Positions 7,818 to 17,500 of a stretch of 53,925 nucleotides of DNA are shown here, piece after piece. Under the pieces are notes generated by a model. It was not told where the DNA came from. It saw only the letters and a program-made list of their open reading frames with translations, and ran no database searches. Within the stretch, counting starts at the first letter, position 1, and each line of letters starts with the position of its first letter. The stretch is from Candidatus Poribacteria bacterium (lineage in GTDB: Bacteria; Poribacteria; WGA-4E; WGA-3G): the NCBI GenBank assembly GCA_022820835.1, contig JAJEET010000154.1, positions 1-53,925 on the forward strand. Reading direction: 5' to 3'. The position numbers were made by a program, and so were the translations under genes.

Positions 7818-8639
7818 ATGGCAAAAAAATTAAAAGGAATATGTCACCTCTGTGGAAATTATGGAAAATTATCGTTTGAACACCTCCCTCCAGAAAAGGC
7901 ATTTAACAATTGTTCTGTGAGGTATTACAATTATTTTACTGGAATAACTAAAGGAAACTATAATAAAGGAATAACTAAAGGAAGTTACAATAATCAGATT
8001 TCTCAAAAAGGTTTAGGAGCCTATACGCTTTGTGAAAGCTGCAACCCTAATACAGGTTCATGGTACGGCACGGCATTCATTGAATGGGCACAGCAAAGCA
8101 TGAATATACTTGAATACACAGAAAATCAACCGTCTCTCTACTATCGTTTCCGTATCTATCCGTTGCGAGTGATTAAACAGATCGCTTGTATGATGTTCAG
8201 TGTCAACGACAACGAATTTAGATTGTTCCACCAAGACTTAGTGCAGTTCGTATTAAATAAGGAAAAACGTTATTTGGACCCTAATATTCGGTTTTTTGCA
8301 TTCTATAACGCTGAAGGATTCCGTATGTCGGGTGGAATGGTAAAGGTAAAAACTAACAAATTTAATATGAACAGTCTGGAGAGACTCGGAGAAAGCGTAG
8401 ACAGAATACGGACTAAAATAGAGACACATCATGCCCTTAGTGAACTAAGCTTTCCTCCGCTAGGGTACGTGCTGGCTTTTGACTTGGAGCCTCCTGACCA
8501 GCGTCTTATTGATATTTCATACTTTGCGAAATATCGCTATAATGATTTGCGTTCTATTGAGTTACGGCTTCCTGTTCTTCCCGTAGACTCACCTTATCCG
8601 ACAGACTATCGGAGTCGTCAAGAGTTGGGAGCGAACTAA
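7818..8639 (+). CDS. HNH-like zinc-binding protein of unknown function
   Basis: 273 residues. The N-terminus has CHLCGN, then FEHLPPEKAF and LCESCN: two CxxC pairs flanking an EH, the layout of a treble-clef HNH nuclease. The remaining 200 residues have no recognised domain. Between the two zinc pairs lies an internal duplication (GITKGNYNK, then GITKGSYNN) encoded by a 27-nt tandem repeat at 7941-7994. The final His expected in many HNH sites is not obvious, so nuclease activity is doubtful. It follows DUF433 and precedes the WD40-protease gene. It is AT-richer than its neighbours by eye. Confidence 0.65.
   Translation: MAKKLKGICHLCGNYGKLSFEHLPPEKAFNNCSVRYYNYFTGITKGNYNKGITKGSYNNQISQKGLGAYTLCESCNPNTGSWYGTAFIEWAQQSMNILEYTENQPSLYYRFRIYPLRVIKQIACMMFSVNDNEFRLFHQDLVQFVLNKEKRYLDPNIRFFAFYNAEGFRMSGGMVKVKTNKFNMNSLERLGESVDRIRTKIETHHALSELSFPPLGYVLAFDLEPPDQRLIDISYFAKYRYNDLRSIELRLPVLPVDSPYPTDYRSRQELGAN
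7941..7994 (+). repeat. Two tandem copies of a 27-nt coding repeat
   Basis: The units at 7941-7967 and 7968-7994 begin with the same GGAATAACTAAAGGAA and diverge slightly afterwards. They add nine residues in frame between the zinc pairs of the HNH-like protein. Confidence 0.8.
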
Positions 8640-8669
8640 ATAACATAGCATAGCTCGTAAAGGAGCTTT

Positions 8670-10487
8670 ATGAAACGAACTTATTCTCTCATTTTAATAC
8701 TACCACTTGTTGTGACCTTTTTCTTATCAAACGGAAGCTTTGCAGAAAAATACGTTCACTATACAACTATCAGAGGTGACTCACTTGATATTGACAGTTT
8801 GGCGTTCAGTCCGGATGGTCGGACACTTGCAAGCGGAGGTTTTCAAGAACTCCTCCTATGGAATACAGCAACAGGGGGCCTCAAAGCCATGCTTACTGGA
8901 CATACGAGTAGCGTTAAGAATGTTGTATTCAGTCCGGATGGTCAAACACTTGCAAGCAGTGGCGTAATGTTTGATGATGGGCCCCGTTTGTGGGATGCTA
9001 CCTCGGGTATACATCTAAGAACCCTTGTAGCAGATCCGATTAGTGTCAACAGTTTGGCATTCAGCCCCGATGGTCGGATACTTGCAGCGGGAGGTTTCAC
9101 AGATGGAGAACCCAATCCTGGAATTGTAATTTTATGGGATGCCAGCACAAGACAGCATAAAAAAACACTCACCGGGCACACGTTGCCGGTCTATAGTTTA
9201 GCATTCAGTCCTAATAGTCGTGTGCTTGCTAGTAAGAGTTCTGATGGGACTATTCGCCTATGGGATACTAACACAGGACAACACAGGACAACACTTAAGC
9301 ATTTGACTGGTATGGGTGATTCTACCGATGTAGTTTTCAGCCCTGATGGACGCATACTTGCTAGTGGAGGTTGGCAAGAAATTCGCCTATGGGATACCAA
9401 CACGGGACAACACAAAAAGACGCTGACTGGAGACATAAGCAATAATGTCCACAGCATAGTTTTCAGTCCTGATGGCAGTATGCTTGCAGGCGCGAGTCGT
9501 CTAGCCCATCTATGGGATGTTAACACAGGGCAGCATAAAAAAACACTCAGGCGTCCAATTTATCCAGAGGGCCCTATTGAAAATGTAATTTTCAGTCCTG
9601 ATGGCAGCATACTTGCAGGTTGGATGAATCTTGCTCACCCCTGGATCTACCTATGGAACTCTGTCACAGGAACAAACCTGCAAACTCTAGGTTCTACAGA
9701 TTTTGTCGGGGAGGTCAATAACGTTGTCGCTGTTTTTAGTCCTGATGGCGACACATTCGCTAGTGTGAGCTTTAAAGGAACGATTCACTTGTGGAAATTA
9801 TCCACTCCACGTCCAGTGGATCATTATTCTCCTGCCCTACCAAAGACTACCGCGAACCAAGTCTACGACAACGCCATCCGTTCCATCATGTGGATAGTCA
9901 ATCCCGAAGTAGGTGAAGGCAGCGGTGTCCTAATCGACAAAAAATCTAAACTCGCCGTTACCAATGCACACGTTACAGGGAAACAAAACACAATAGATGT
10001 CTATTTCCCCGCACCCGACGAAAAAGGCGAGCTCATTAAAGACCGAAACTTCTATCTGACAAGCAAAGGCGTGCTAAAACGTCTCGGTTATTACACCAAA
10101 GGACACGTCGTAGCGAGAAATGAGAAAACAGACCTCGCAATTATCAGACTGGATGGACTCCCCGAAACCGCTCGCGAGATTGATTGGAACGCCACTACAT
10201 CTACAACGAAAGCAGGCGAACTCGTCTATATCCTCGGCAATCCGGGCGGGCAAGACCTGTGGCGTTGGACACTCGGCGAATTTCTCAAGGATCACGGGAA
10301 TTTTCTGCATCTTCAATCCGATGTGTTTGGTGGTAACAGTGGCGGACCCGTGCTTAACAAACAAGGTGTCCTAATTGGCATTGTTGCACGGAGCGACAAG
10401 CACATGAATGCCTTAGCGATTCCAATGAAATACATAAACCGGTTGCTGTCTGAATCAGGATTAGAACATTCACGGACGCGTAGATAA
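8670..10487 (+). CDS. Secreted WD40 beta-propeller fused to trypsin-like serine protease
   Basis: 605 residues. A Sec signal peptide occupies residues 1-25. Residues 38-378 hold eight WD40-type blades, each with FSPDG then a LW-D/N-T-G end. Residues about 395-595 form a DegP/S1-like protease with His434 in VTNAHV, Asp488 in TDLAII and Ser557 in GGNSGGP, so the catalytic triad is complete. No PDZ domain follows. The propeller probably binds substrate or a partner outside the cytoplasm. AAAGGAG precedes ATG 8670. Strong similarity among blades suggests recent internal duplication. Fold and catalytic residues are clear; the target is unknown. Confidence 0.87.
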   Translation: MKRTYSLILILPLVVTFFLSNGSFAEKYVHYTTIRGDSLDIDSLAFSPDGRTLASGGFQELLLWNTATGGLKAMLTGHTSSVKNVVFSPDGQTLASSGVMFDDGPRLWDATSGIHLRTLVADPISVNSLAFSPDGRILAAGGFTDGEPNPGIVILWDASTRQHKKTLTGHTLPVYSLAFSPNSRVLASKSSDGTIRLWDTNTGQHRTTLKHLTGMGDSTDVVFSPDGRILASGGWQEIRLWDTNTGQHKKTLTGDISNNVHSIVFSPDGSMLAGASRLAHLWDVNTGQHKKTLRRPIYPEGPIENVIFSPDGSILAGWMNLAHPWIYLWNSVTGTNLQTLGSTDFVGEVNNVVAVFSPDGDTFASVSFKGTIHLWKLSTPRPVDHYSPALPKTTANQVYDNAIRSIMWIVNPEVGEGSGVLIDKKSKLAVTNAHVTGKQNTIDVYFPAPDEKGELIKDRNFYLTSKGVLKRLGYYTKGHVVARNEKTDLAIIRLDGLPETAREIDWNATTSTTKAGELVYILGNPGGQDLWRWTLGEFLKDHGNFLHLQSDVFGGNSGGPVLNKQGVLIGIVARSDKHMNALAIPMKYINRLLSESGLEHSRTRR

Positions 10488-10511
10488 TTTTTCCGAAAGG
10501 AGGTCTATCAC

Positions 10512-11132
10512 ATGGCTTATAGCGATTTTACTTTAGAAACAGCAGTGGAAACGTTTGATTTAGAAATCGTTGAACCTGTGGGTTTCTTCTCTGGTTTAGA
10601 AACTGTTGATCCAGGGGAGGATTTCACAAAGGGACTGACAATGAGAACGCAATTAGCCGATGCCATAAATACAGATAAGGCAAAGTCAGAGTTCATTATC
10701 TCTCATGTCCTCCTTGAGATCCACAAATATTGCAATTGCGATATGAGTTTCTTCTCCGGAAACGATTTTGACGTTGATGCCAAAAACGGATTGACTGGCG
10801 TATGCGATTTTTTGATAAGTCTATCGCCAACCCAGCTTTTTATACGAGCACCTGTTGCTATCCTCGTTGAAGTTCCTCCAATTGCTGGAAAGGATGAATC
10901 TATAATCATCGGTCTCGGTCCATGCGTTGCGAAAATGGTCGCAGCACAACGCTTTAATGAAAAAAAAGGAAGCGAGATCCCGTGCATTTACGGGGCTGTT
11001 ACCAAAGGCACAGAGTGGATGTTCCTTCAATTGGAAGCGCAGAGACTCAGCATAGAGCTAATGTTCTACCCAATCGCACAGTACGACAAAATCCTCGGTA
11101 TTCTCGCCAGCATGGTGGAGCAAAAGGTATAG
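10512..11132 (+). CDS. PD-(D/E)XK-like hypothetical protein with the catalytic lysine replaced
   Basis: 206 residues, ATG 10512 behind an excellent AAAGGAGGT at 10496-10504. From memory it resembles a conserved cyanobacterial family of restriction-endonuclease-like proteins with an N-terminal SDFTLE motif, a helix containing SEFIISHVLLE, a GVCDFLIS strand (D99) and an ILVE strand (E120). In those relatives the last strand reads VEAK; here it reads VEVPP, so the lysine is proline. K127 a few residues later might substitute. Either an inactive nuclease fold or a binding protein. It lies 24 nt after the WD40-protease gene. Family call is tentative. Confidence 0.6.
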   Translation: MAYSDFTLETAVETFDLEIVEPVGFFSGLETVDPGEDFTKGLTMRTQLADAINTDKAKSEFIISHVLLEIHKYCNCDMSFFSGNDFDVDAKNGLTGVCDFLISLSPTQLFIRAPVAILVEVPPIAGKDESIIIGLGPCVAKMVAAQRFNEKKGSEIPCIYGAVTKGTEWMFLQLEAQRLSIELMFYPIAQYDKILGILASMVEQKV

Positions 11133-11188
11133 GTCTCTGAGGCGATTGGAATCACTGAAACCTGAAATCGCACCACGAAAATAAAAAT

Positions 11189-11217
11189 TTGCAATTAAAG
11201 CGCAAATATCGTATAAT
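11189..11217 (+). promoter_or_regulatory. Promoter of the pyr operon
   Basis: TTGCAA at 11189-11194, a 17-nt spacer and a perfect TATAAT at 11212-11217. Transcription would begin near 11224, giving a leader of about 190 nt before pyrR. Confidence 0.75.
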
Positions 11218-11247
11218 ATAATAATCAGCGAACATTCATACTAAAAA

Positions 11248-11282
11248 CCTTTTTAATCCAATCCAGAGAGGTTGAAAAAAGG
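11248..11282 (+). promoter_or_regulatory. PyrR-binding loop (anti-antiterminator) in the pyr leader
   Basis: CCTTTTT at 11248-11254 pairs with AAAAAGG at 11276-11282. The loop contains AATCCAGAGAGGTTG, which fits the conserved PyrR recognition sequence ARUCCNGNGAGGYU known from Bacillus-type pyr attenuators. With UMP or UTP bound, PyrR would hold this hairpin and allow the terminator at 11347 to form. The 3' arm with GATGC could instead pair with the terminator's 5' arm as an antiterminator. Confidence 0.85.
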
Positions 11283-11346
11283 ATGCAAGATCGCACTTTG
11301 AATTGTACTCAAAATTTAAACTGTCCATCGGAATTGTTTGGTTGAT

Positions 11347-11384
11347 GCCTTTCTCGTCACATTAGACGGGAGAGGCTTTTTTGT
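11347..11384 (+). terminator. Intrinsic terminator of the pyr attenuator
   Basis: The arms 11347-11358 and 11365-11376 pair over 12 bp (two G-U pairs), the loop is ACATTA, and a run of six T follows directly. It lies between the PyrR loop and pyrR, as in Bacillus-type attenuators. Confidence 0.9.
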
Positions 11385-11413
11385 TATTAAGACATTTCAT
11401 AGGACCCCAAAAA

Positions 11414-11968
11414 ATGGAAATGCGTGAAAAAACACAAGTCATGAATGTCGAAGAAATTCGTCGCGCCTTACTCAGGATTGCTCACGAAATTTTAGAGCAT
11501 AACCATAAGCATATTGATGATTTAGTACTTGTTGGCGTTAAAAGTCGTGGTGATATTCTTGCGCATCGTATCGCAGAAAACCTCGAACGTATCGAACAGA
11601 TTGAGGTGAATGTCGGTGCCATTGATGTCACACTCTATCGAGACGATATTAACCTCCACGAATCACAGATTCAGGTCAATACGACCGATATACCTTTTGA
11701 TATTACCGATAAATGGGTGATCTTGGTAGATGAGGTGCTCTATACAGGACGTACTGTTCGTGCCGCTATGGATGCACTCATGGACTTCGGTAGACCCGCC
11801 GCAATCCAATTGGCGACCCTGATTGACAGAGGTCATCGCGAACTGCCAATCGCCTCCGATTACGTGGGCAAAAATGTTCCTACCTCCCGAAAAGAATTCG
11901 TGCGAGTCCGCCTCGCCGAAGAGGGGGGTGTAGACTCCGCTACCATTTATGAAAGGGAGGGTGAATGA
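11414..11968 (+). CDS. pyrR: Bifunctional pyr operon regulator / uracil phosphoribosyltransferase PyrR
   Basis: 184 residues, normal length. The type I phosphoribosyltransferase PRPP loop VILVDEVLYTGRTVRAA is intact, as are VGVKSRGDILA near the start and the LIDRGHRELPI segment typical of PyrR. The protein binds pyr leader RNA when loaded with UMP/UTP and can also make UMP from uracil and PRPP. A canonical PyrR loop and terminator lie directly upstream. ATG 11414 is chosen; an upstream in-frame TTG at 11381 lies in the terminator T-run and is rejected. The stop overlaps the pyrC start by 4 nt (ATGA). Confidence 0.95.
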   Translation: MEMREKTQVMNVEEIRRALLRIAHEILEHNHKHIDDLVLVGVKSRGDILAHRIAENLERIEQIEVNVGAIDVTLYRDDINLHESQIQVNTTDIPFDITDKWVILVDEVLYTGRTVRAAMDALMDFGRPAAIQLATLIDRGHRELPIASDYVGKNVPTSRKEFVRVRLAEEGGVDSATIYEREGE

Positions 11969-13242
11969 GCGACACGTATATCGTTAACGGACATATCATC
12001 GATTCGAGAAATAATATTGACGAAATCGGTGATCTCCATATCGCGGATGGCAAAATTGCTGAGATCGTGCGGAGTCGGAAATCAGCAGACGATCAGACTG
12101 CCGATGTATACGATGCAACGGGGTTAGTTGTGGTACCGGGCTTAATCGATATGCATGTGCATCTACGTGAACCTGGATATGAACATAAAGAGACAATCGC
12201 GACGGGTACAGCAGCAGCAGCAGCGGGTGGGTTCACATCCGTCGCTTGTATGGCAAATACATCACCTGTAATAGATACGGCTGAAAAAATTGAACAGATT
12301 TACAACATCGCCAACGAGACTGCCGAGACGAATGTCTTTCCGTTTGGTAGTATCACCAAAGCACTCGCGGGTGCGGAACTTACCGATATGCGCGGGATGT
12401 ATTCTGCTGGTGCTGTTGGTTTCACCGATGATGGCGTTACCGTCATGAACGCTGCACTCATGCGCGACGCGCTCACCTTGAGTGCAGAACTCGATTTTCC
12501 GATTATGGTCCATTGTGAAGAGCATAATCTGAATGCCGATGCTGTCATGAACCTTGGAGAGACATCGAGAAAACTCGGTCTTATCGGGAGCCCGAAAGCT
12601 GCAGAAGACATCATCGTCGCACGCGATATTATGTTAGCAGAAATGACCGGTGGACACCTTCACGTGCTACACGTCAGCACTGCTGGTGCCGTTGAGTTGG
12701 TCCGTCAAGGAAAGAAGCGCGGTGTTCATGTCACCGCTGAGGCGTGTCCGCACCACTGGATTCTCACCGACGCAGAAGTAGAGAATCAGGGAACAAATGC
12801 TAAGATGCATCCACCGCTACGAACACAGATTGATATTGACGCTATCATTGAGGGATTACGCGATGGGACAATAGACGCAATAGCGACCGACCACGCCCCT
12901 CACGCGCCCTCTGAAAAGGCGGAAGGTATGGTTGATGCACCTAACGGTATTATCGGCTTAGAGACGTGTCTGCCGCTTGTGTTAACGTATCTCGTTCAAC
13001 CGGGATACCTCACATTGGCAGAGGCAATCGCAAAGATGACAGATGTGCCGGCAAACATACTTGGTATCGACCGAGGAACACTTTCTGTTGGTAGCGTTGC
13101 GGATGTTACTGTTATTGACCCTAATAGCGTGAAACGGGTTGACAAAACGGAATCTCGTTCAAAAAGTCAAAACACACCTTTTGATGGATGGGAACTTAAA
13201 GGTTGGAAGACGATTACACTTCGAGAGGGTAAGAAAATATGA
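11965..13242 (+). CDS. pyrC: Dihydroorotase
   Basis: 425 residues, the length of class I dihydroorotases. It closes N-carbamoyl-aspartate to dihydroorotate in pyrimidine synthesis. Motifs: DMHVHLREPG (metal-binding HxH), ATGTAAAAAGGFTSV, MVHCEEH, LHVSTAGAVELV, and the catalytic TDHAPHAPSEK. It overlaps pyrR by 4 nt and carA by 4 nt, so the three are translationally coupled and governed by the attenuator. No aspartate carbamoyltransferase (pyrB) lies beside it, although pyrB-pyrC is the common order. Confidence 0.95.
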   Translation: MSDTYIVNGHIIDSRNNIDEIGDLHIADGKIAEIVRSRKSADDQTADVYDATGLVVVPGLIDMHVHLREPGYEHKETIATGTAAAAAGGFTSVACMANTSPVIDTAEKIEQIYNIANETAETNVFPFGSITKALAGAELTDMRGMYSAGAVGFTDDGVTVMNAALMRDALTLSAELDFPIMVHCEEHNLNADAVMNLGETSRKLGLIGSPKAAEDIIVARDIMLAEMTGGHLHVLHVSTAGAVELVRQGKKRGVHVTAEACPHHWILTDAEVENQGTNAKMHPPLRTQIDIDAIIEGLRDGTIDAIATDHAPHAPSEKAEGMVDAPNGIIGLETCLPLVLTYLVQPGYLTLAEAIAKMTDVPANILGIDRGTLSVGSVADVTVIDPNSVKRVDKTESRSKSQNTPFDGWELKGWKTITLREGKKI

Positions 13243-14411
13243 AAGCAATTCTGGCGTTAAGCGACGGAACAGTTTTCGAGGGTGAACAGTTTGGAGCGAC
13301 AGGCGAAGCCATCGGTGAAGTCGTTTTTAATACCAGTATGACTGGCTATCAGGAAGTACTAACCGATCCCTCCTACAAGGGGCAAATCGTCACGATGACA
13401 TACCCTTTGATAGGTAATTACGGCTGCAACGAAGCAGACGTTGAATCTATCGGTCCACAAGTAGAGGGTTTTGTAGTTCGTGAGTACAGTGCCTACCATA
13501 GCAACTGGCGTTCAAAATGGAGTTTAGATACTTACCTATCCGAACACGGTATTATCGGCATTCAAGGGATTGATACACGCGCACTCACGCGCCGTCTTCG
13601 GGTTCACGGTGTCATGAATGGTTGTCTCTCTACAGACGACTTGAAACCTGACAACCTTGTTGCGAAAGCCAATGCGTGGCACGGGTTGGTCGGATGGGAC
13701 CTGGTCCAACGCGTGACCTGTCCGAATCCGTACGCGTGGCAGAATAGTTATCAGTCATCAGTTATCAGTCATCAGTTAAAAGAGGATTTGTTAAACGATA
13801 ACCTCTTAACTGACAACCAAAAGGTTTTTCGTAGAAAAACCGAACCCACAACTGACAACTATAAAGTTATCGCTCTCGACTTCGGGATAAAATACAATAT
13901 CTTGCGTCAACTCACGGAACACGGATGTGAAGTGCAAGTCGTGCCGGCGCAGACGACTGCTGAAGATATTCTCGCAGCGGAACCGGACGGTGTTTTCCTG
14001 TCAAACGGTCCAGGTGATCCGATGCCGGTCGGCTACGCAATTGAAACAATCCGAGGATTGATAGGCAAAAAGCCACTTTTCGGCATCTGTTTGGGACACC
14101 AACTTCTCGGGCTGGCACTCGGTGGAAAGACGTATAAACTAAAGTTTGGGCACCGAGGTGCGAACCAACCCGTCAAACATCTTGAGACCAACCGAGTCGA
14201 AATCACATCCCAAAACCACGGATTCTGCGTTGATATCGATTCATTGCCGAATAACGTTGACATTACACATATCAATTTAAATGACGATACACTCGAAGGG
14301 ATCCAGCACCGGGAGTGTCCGCTCTTTTCTGTGCAGTATCATCCAGAAGCGTCTCCCGGTCCGCACGATGCAAGTTATCTTTTTTCACGTTTTACTGAAA
14401 TGATGGGATAG
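13239..14411 (+). CDS. carA: Carbamoyl-phosphate synthase small subunit, with an in-frame repeat insertion
   Basis: 390 residues. The N-terminal small-chain domain (SDGTVFEGEQFG) spans residues 1-165. The C-terminal class I glutamine amidotransferase has GICLGHQ (nucleophile Cys284) and QYHPEAS (His368, Glu370), so the triad is intact. It releases ammonia from glutamine for CarB. The interdomain linker is expanded by about 38 residues (170-208), encoded by a repeat element at 13746-13860 that stays in frame. GTA-loop and terminal inverted repeats in this DNA mark it as an intergenic-type repeat. The enzyme should still fold if the linker is tolerated. It overlaps pyrC by 4 nt. Confidence 0.94.
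   Translation: MKAILALSDGTVFEGEQFGATGEAIGEVVFNTSMTGYQEVLTDPSYKGQIVTMTYPLIGNYGCNEADVESIGPQVEGFVVREYSAYHSNWRSKWSLDTYLSEHGIIGIQGIDTRALTRRLRVHGVMNGCLSTDDLKPDNLVAKANAWHGLVGWDLVQRVTCPNPYAWQNSYQSSVISHQLKEDLLNDNLLTDNQKVFRRKTEPTTDNYKVIALDFGIKYNILRQLTEHGCEVQVVPAQTTAEDILAAEPDGVFLSNGPGDPMPVGYAIETIRGLIGKKPLFGICLGHQLLGLALGGKTYKLKFGHRGANQPVKHLETNRVEITSQNHGFCVDIDSLPNNVDITHINLNDDTLEGIQHRECPLFSVQYHPEASPGPHDASYLFSRFTEMMG
13746..13860 (+). repeat. Repeat element inserted in frame in carA
   Basis: The stretch opens with repeated AGTTATCAGTCATC units and ends with ACAACTGACAACT, roughly inverted to each other. Inside are an imperfect hairpin pairing AGTTAA-GAGG with CCTCTTAACT, and a perfect 8-bp hairpin (13823-13830 with 13834-13841) with a GTA loop. 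Such TCAGT-rich ends look like intergenic repeats; a related-looking stretch follows thiI at about 29900. Confidence 0.75.
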
Positions 14412-14596
14412 CCAACAATCGTCAGCCGTCGGCAAAGAGGGTTTCTTGCTGAAATCCGATTAAGAAATCTTTCAAACCTGAAATGGGTTTATTTTAGATG
14501 GAATCATAATAATAATTCATGCTTTCGTTGCAGTTGGAATTAAACCACAACTATCGTGGACAAGTGGAACGATGACGAGATTTAAGAGTTTAAAAG

Positions 14597-17500
14597 ATGC
14601 CAAAGCGAACAGATATAAATAAAATCTTAATTATCGGCTCCGGTGCAATTATCATCGGACAGGCGTGTGAGTTTGATTACTCAGGTACGCAGGCGTGTAA
14701 GGCACTCAAAGAGGAGGGTTACGAAATTACCCTCGTCAATAGCAACCCTGCAACGATCATGACCGATCCGGATTTCGCCGATCAGACCTACATTGAACCG
14801 ATCACGGCAGATACAGTAGAACTTGTCATCGCCAAAGAGCGTCCAGAAGCACTGCTACCGACGCTCGGTGGACAGACTGCCTTGAACGTGTCTGTTGAAC
14901 TTGCAGAATCCGGTGTCCTTGATAAGTACAATGTCGAACTGATTGGTGCGAAGTTACCCGCTATCCAAAAAGCGGAAGATAGGGCACTTTTCAAAGATGC
15001 GATGATCAAAATCGGACTCGAAGTCCCGCAGAGCGGTATTGCTCACTCAGTCCAAGAGGCAATTGAACTTGTCAAAGAGATCGGTTTCCCAGCAATTATT
15101 CGTCCGGCATTTACCCTCGGTGGTACGGGGGGTGGGATCGCTTACAACATCGAAGAATATGAAAAGATGGTCTCAAAGGGTCTCGCACTCAGTCCAATCA
15201 ATGAATTGTTGATTGAAGAGTCTGTCATCGGCTGGAAAGAATTCGAGTTAGAGGTGATGCGGGATGGTGCGGACAACGTTGTTATCATCTGCTCAATTGA
15301 AAATGTTGATGCTATGGGTGTCCACACCGGGGATAGTATTACTGTCGCCCCTATCCAGACTTTGACGGATAAAGAATATCAACTGATGCGAGATTCCGCG
15401 ATTAAGATTATCAGAGAAATAGGTGTTGATACAGGCGGTTCCAATATCCAATTTGCTGTTGATCCGAAGACAGGTAAACAGGTTGTCATTGAGATGAACC
15501 CGCGCGTCTCGCGTAGTTCTGCGCTTGCGTCAAAAGCGACAGGTTTTCCAATCGCCAAAATCGCTGCCAAGCTCGCTGTCGGTTACAATTTAGATGAGAT
15601 TCCGAACGACATCACCGCTGAAACGCCTGCCTGCTTTGAGCCAACAATTGATTACGTTGTTGTCAAAATCCCGCGCTGGGCATTCGAGAAATTCCAAGGA
15701 ACAGATGAAACCCTCACAACACAGATGAAATCTGTGGGTGAGGCTATGGCTATCGGTAGAACCTTTAAAGAGGCGTTACAAAAAGGGCTGAGGTCGCTCG
15801 AAAATGGATGGTCCGGGTTAGATAACCCTCCGCTCGATGATCTACCGCTGTCTGAAATCCCAAGCAAACTGAGCATTCCTAATGTCAAGCGGATCTTTTA
15901 TATTAAAGCTGCCTTGGCACGCGGGATGAGCATTGAAGAGATACATGCCTATTCACACATCGATCCGTTTTTCCTCTATAATTTGAAGGAAATTGTTGAC
16001 TTTGAAAATGATCTGTGCGAATCGAATACACAAAAACATATAAAACAGCATTTACAAAATGTTGTTACAGATCACGGATCAGAAAACGGTGGCGCAGATA
16101 CAGATGTCGCAAAATCAGTCTTGCAACAGGCTAAGCAATATGGTTTTTCCGATCGGCAATTAGCGGAGATATACGATGTATCCGAAGGTGCTATCCGTGA
16201 ATGTCGTAAGGATCTCGGTATCGAAGCGACGTTCAAAACTGTTGATACTTGTGCCGCCGAGTTCGAGGCTGAAACGCCGTACTATTATTCCACCCTTTCG
16301 AGTGAAGATGAGGTCCGGCCTTCCGATAAACAAAAAATTATGATTCTTGGTGGCGGTCCGAATCGGATCGGACAAGGTATCGAATTTGACTACTGCTGTG
16401 TCCATGCTGCACTCGCACTCAAAGAAGACAAATATGAGACCATCATGGTGAACAGCAACCCCGAAACCGTCAGTACCGATTACGATACCTCCGATCGACT
16501 CTATTTTGAACCGTTGACAGTTGAGCACGTTTTGAATATCTATCAGAAAGAGAAACCGTCTGGCGTCATTGTCCAGTTTGGTGGTCAGACTCCGTTGAAC
16601 CTTGCACTTGCCCTCAAAGAAGCGGGTGTCCCGATAATTGGTACGAGTCCTGAAGACATCGCGCGCTCCGAGGATCGACGGCTCTTTAAAGCCGTGTTGG
16701 ACGATATCGGCTTAAGGCAGCCACCTAACGGGACAGCGACATCAAGTGAGGAAGCTGCGCCTATCGCTGCAGCACTCGGCTATCCTGTTATTGTCCGTCC
16801 GTCTTATGTTTTGGGGGGACGTGCGATGCAGATCGTTTACGACGAAGAACTCTTACACGAATACATGAACACCGCCGTTGAAGCATCACCAGAACATCCG
16901 GTACTCATTGATAAATATCTTGAGGAAGCCATTGAAGTTGACGTTGATGCGATCTCGGATGGTAACCGAACGGTCATCGGTGGTATCATGGAACACATTG
17001 AGGAAGCGGGTATCCACTCTGGAGATAGCGACTGTGTGCTACCGCCGTATACCCTCGTAGATGAACAGATTGAAAAGCTCAAAACTTTCACCTACGATTT
17101 AGCGAAAGCCCTTCGTGTCCGCGGTTTGATGAACGTCCAGTATGCAATCAGAAGCGACGATATCTATGTGCTTGAGGTGAACCCGCGTGCGTCTCGAACG
17201 ATCCCATTTGTTAGCAAAGCGATCGGTGTACCGCTCGCGAAACTCGCTGCGCGCGTAATGGCAGGTAAGACGCTCAATGAACTCGGATTTACGAATGAGA
17301 TTGTACCTGCCTATTTCAGTGTTAAGGCACCGGTATTTCCGTTCAACCGTTTCCCGGGTTCAAACACGCGTTTGGGACCCGAAATGAAATCGACTGGCGA
17401 AGTAATGGGAATTGATACGGATGTCTCCCGCGCATTTGCGAAGGCGCAGAAGGCATGCGGCTATACGCTACCGCTCGGTGGGAAAGTATTCATCAGTGTA

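Noticed and set aside
7440..8640. A toxin-antitoxin pair made by DUF433 and the next gene
   Set aside because: The following protein is an HNH-like protein of 273 residues, not a PIN-like DUF5615 toxin, and the gap is 78 nt.
9191..9526. Repeat-rich minus-strand frame inside the WD40 region
   Set aside because: It mirrors the WD40 blades in another frame; its repeats come from the plus-strand gene.
16160..16528. A 122-residue minus-strand reading frame inside carB
   Set aside because: Fully antisense to carB with no independent support.
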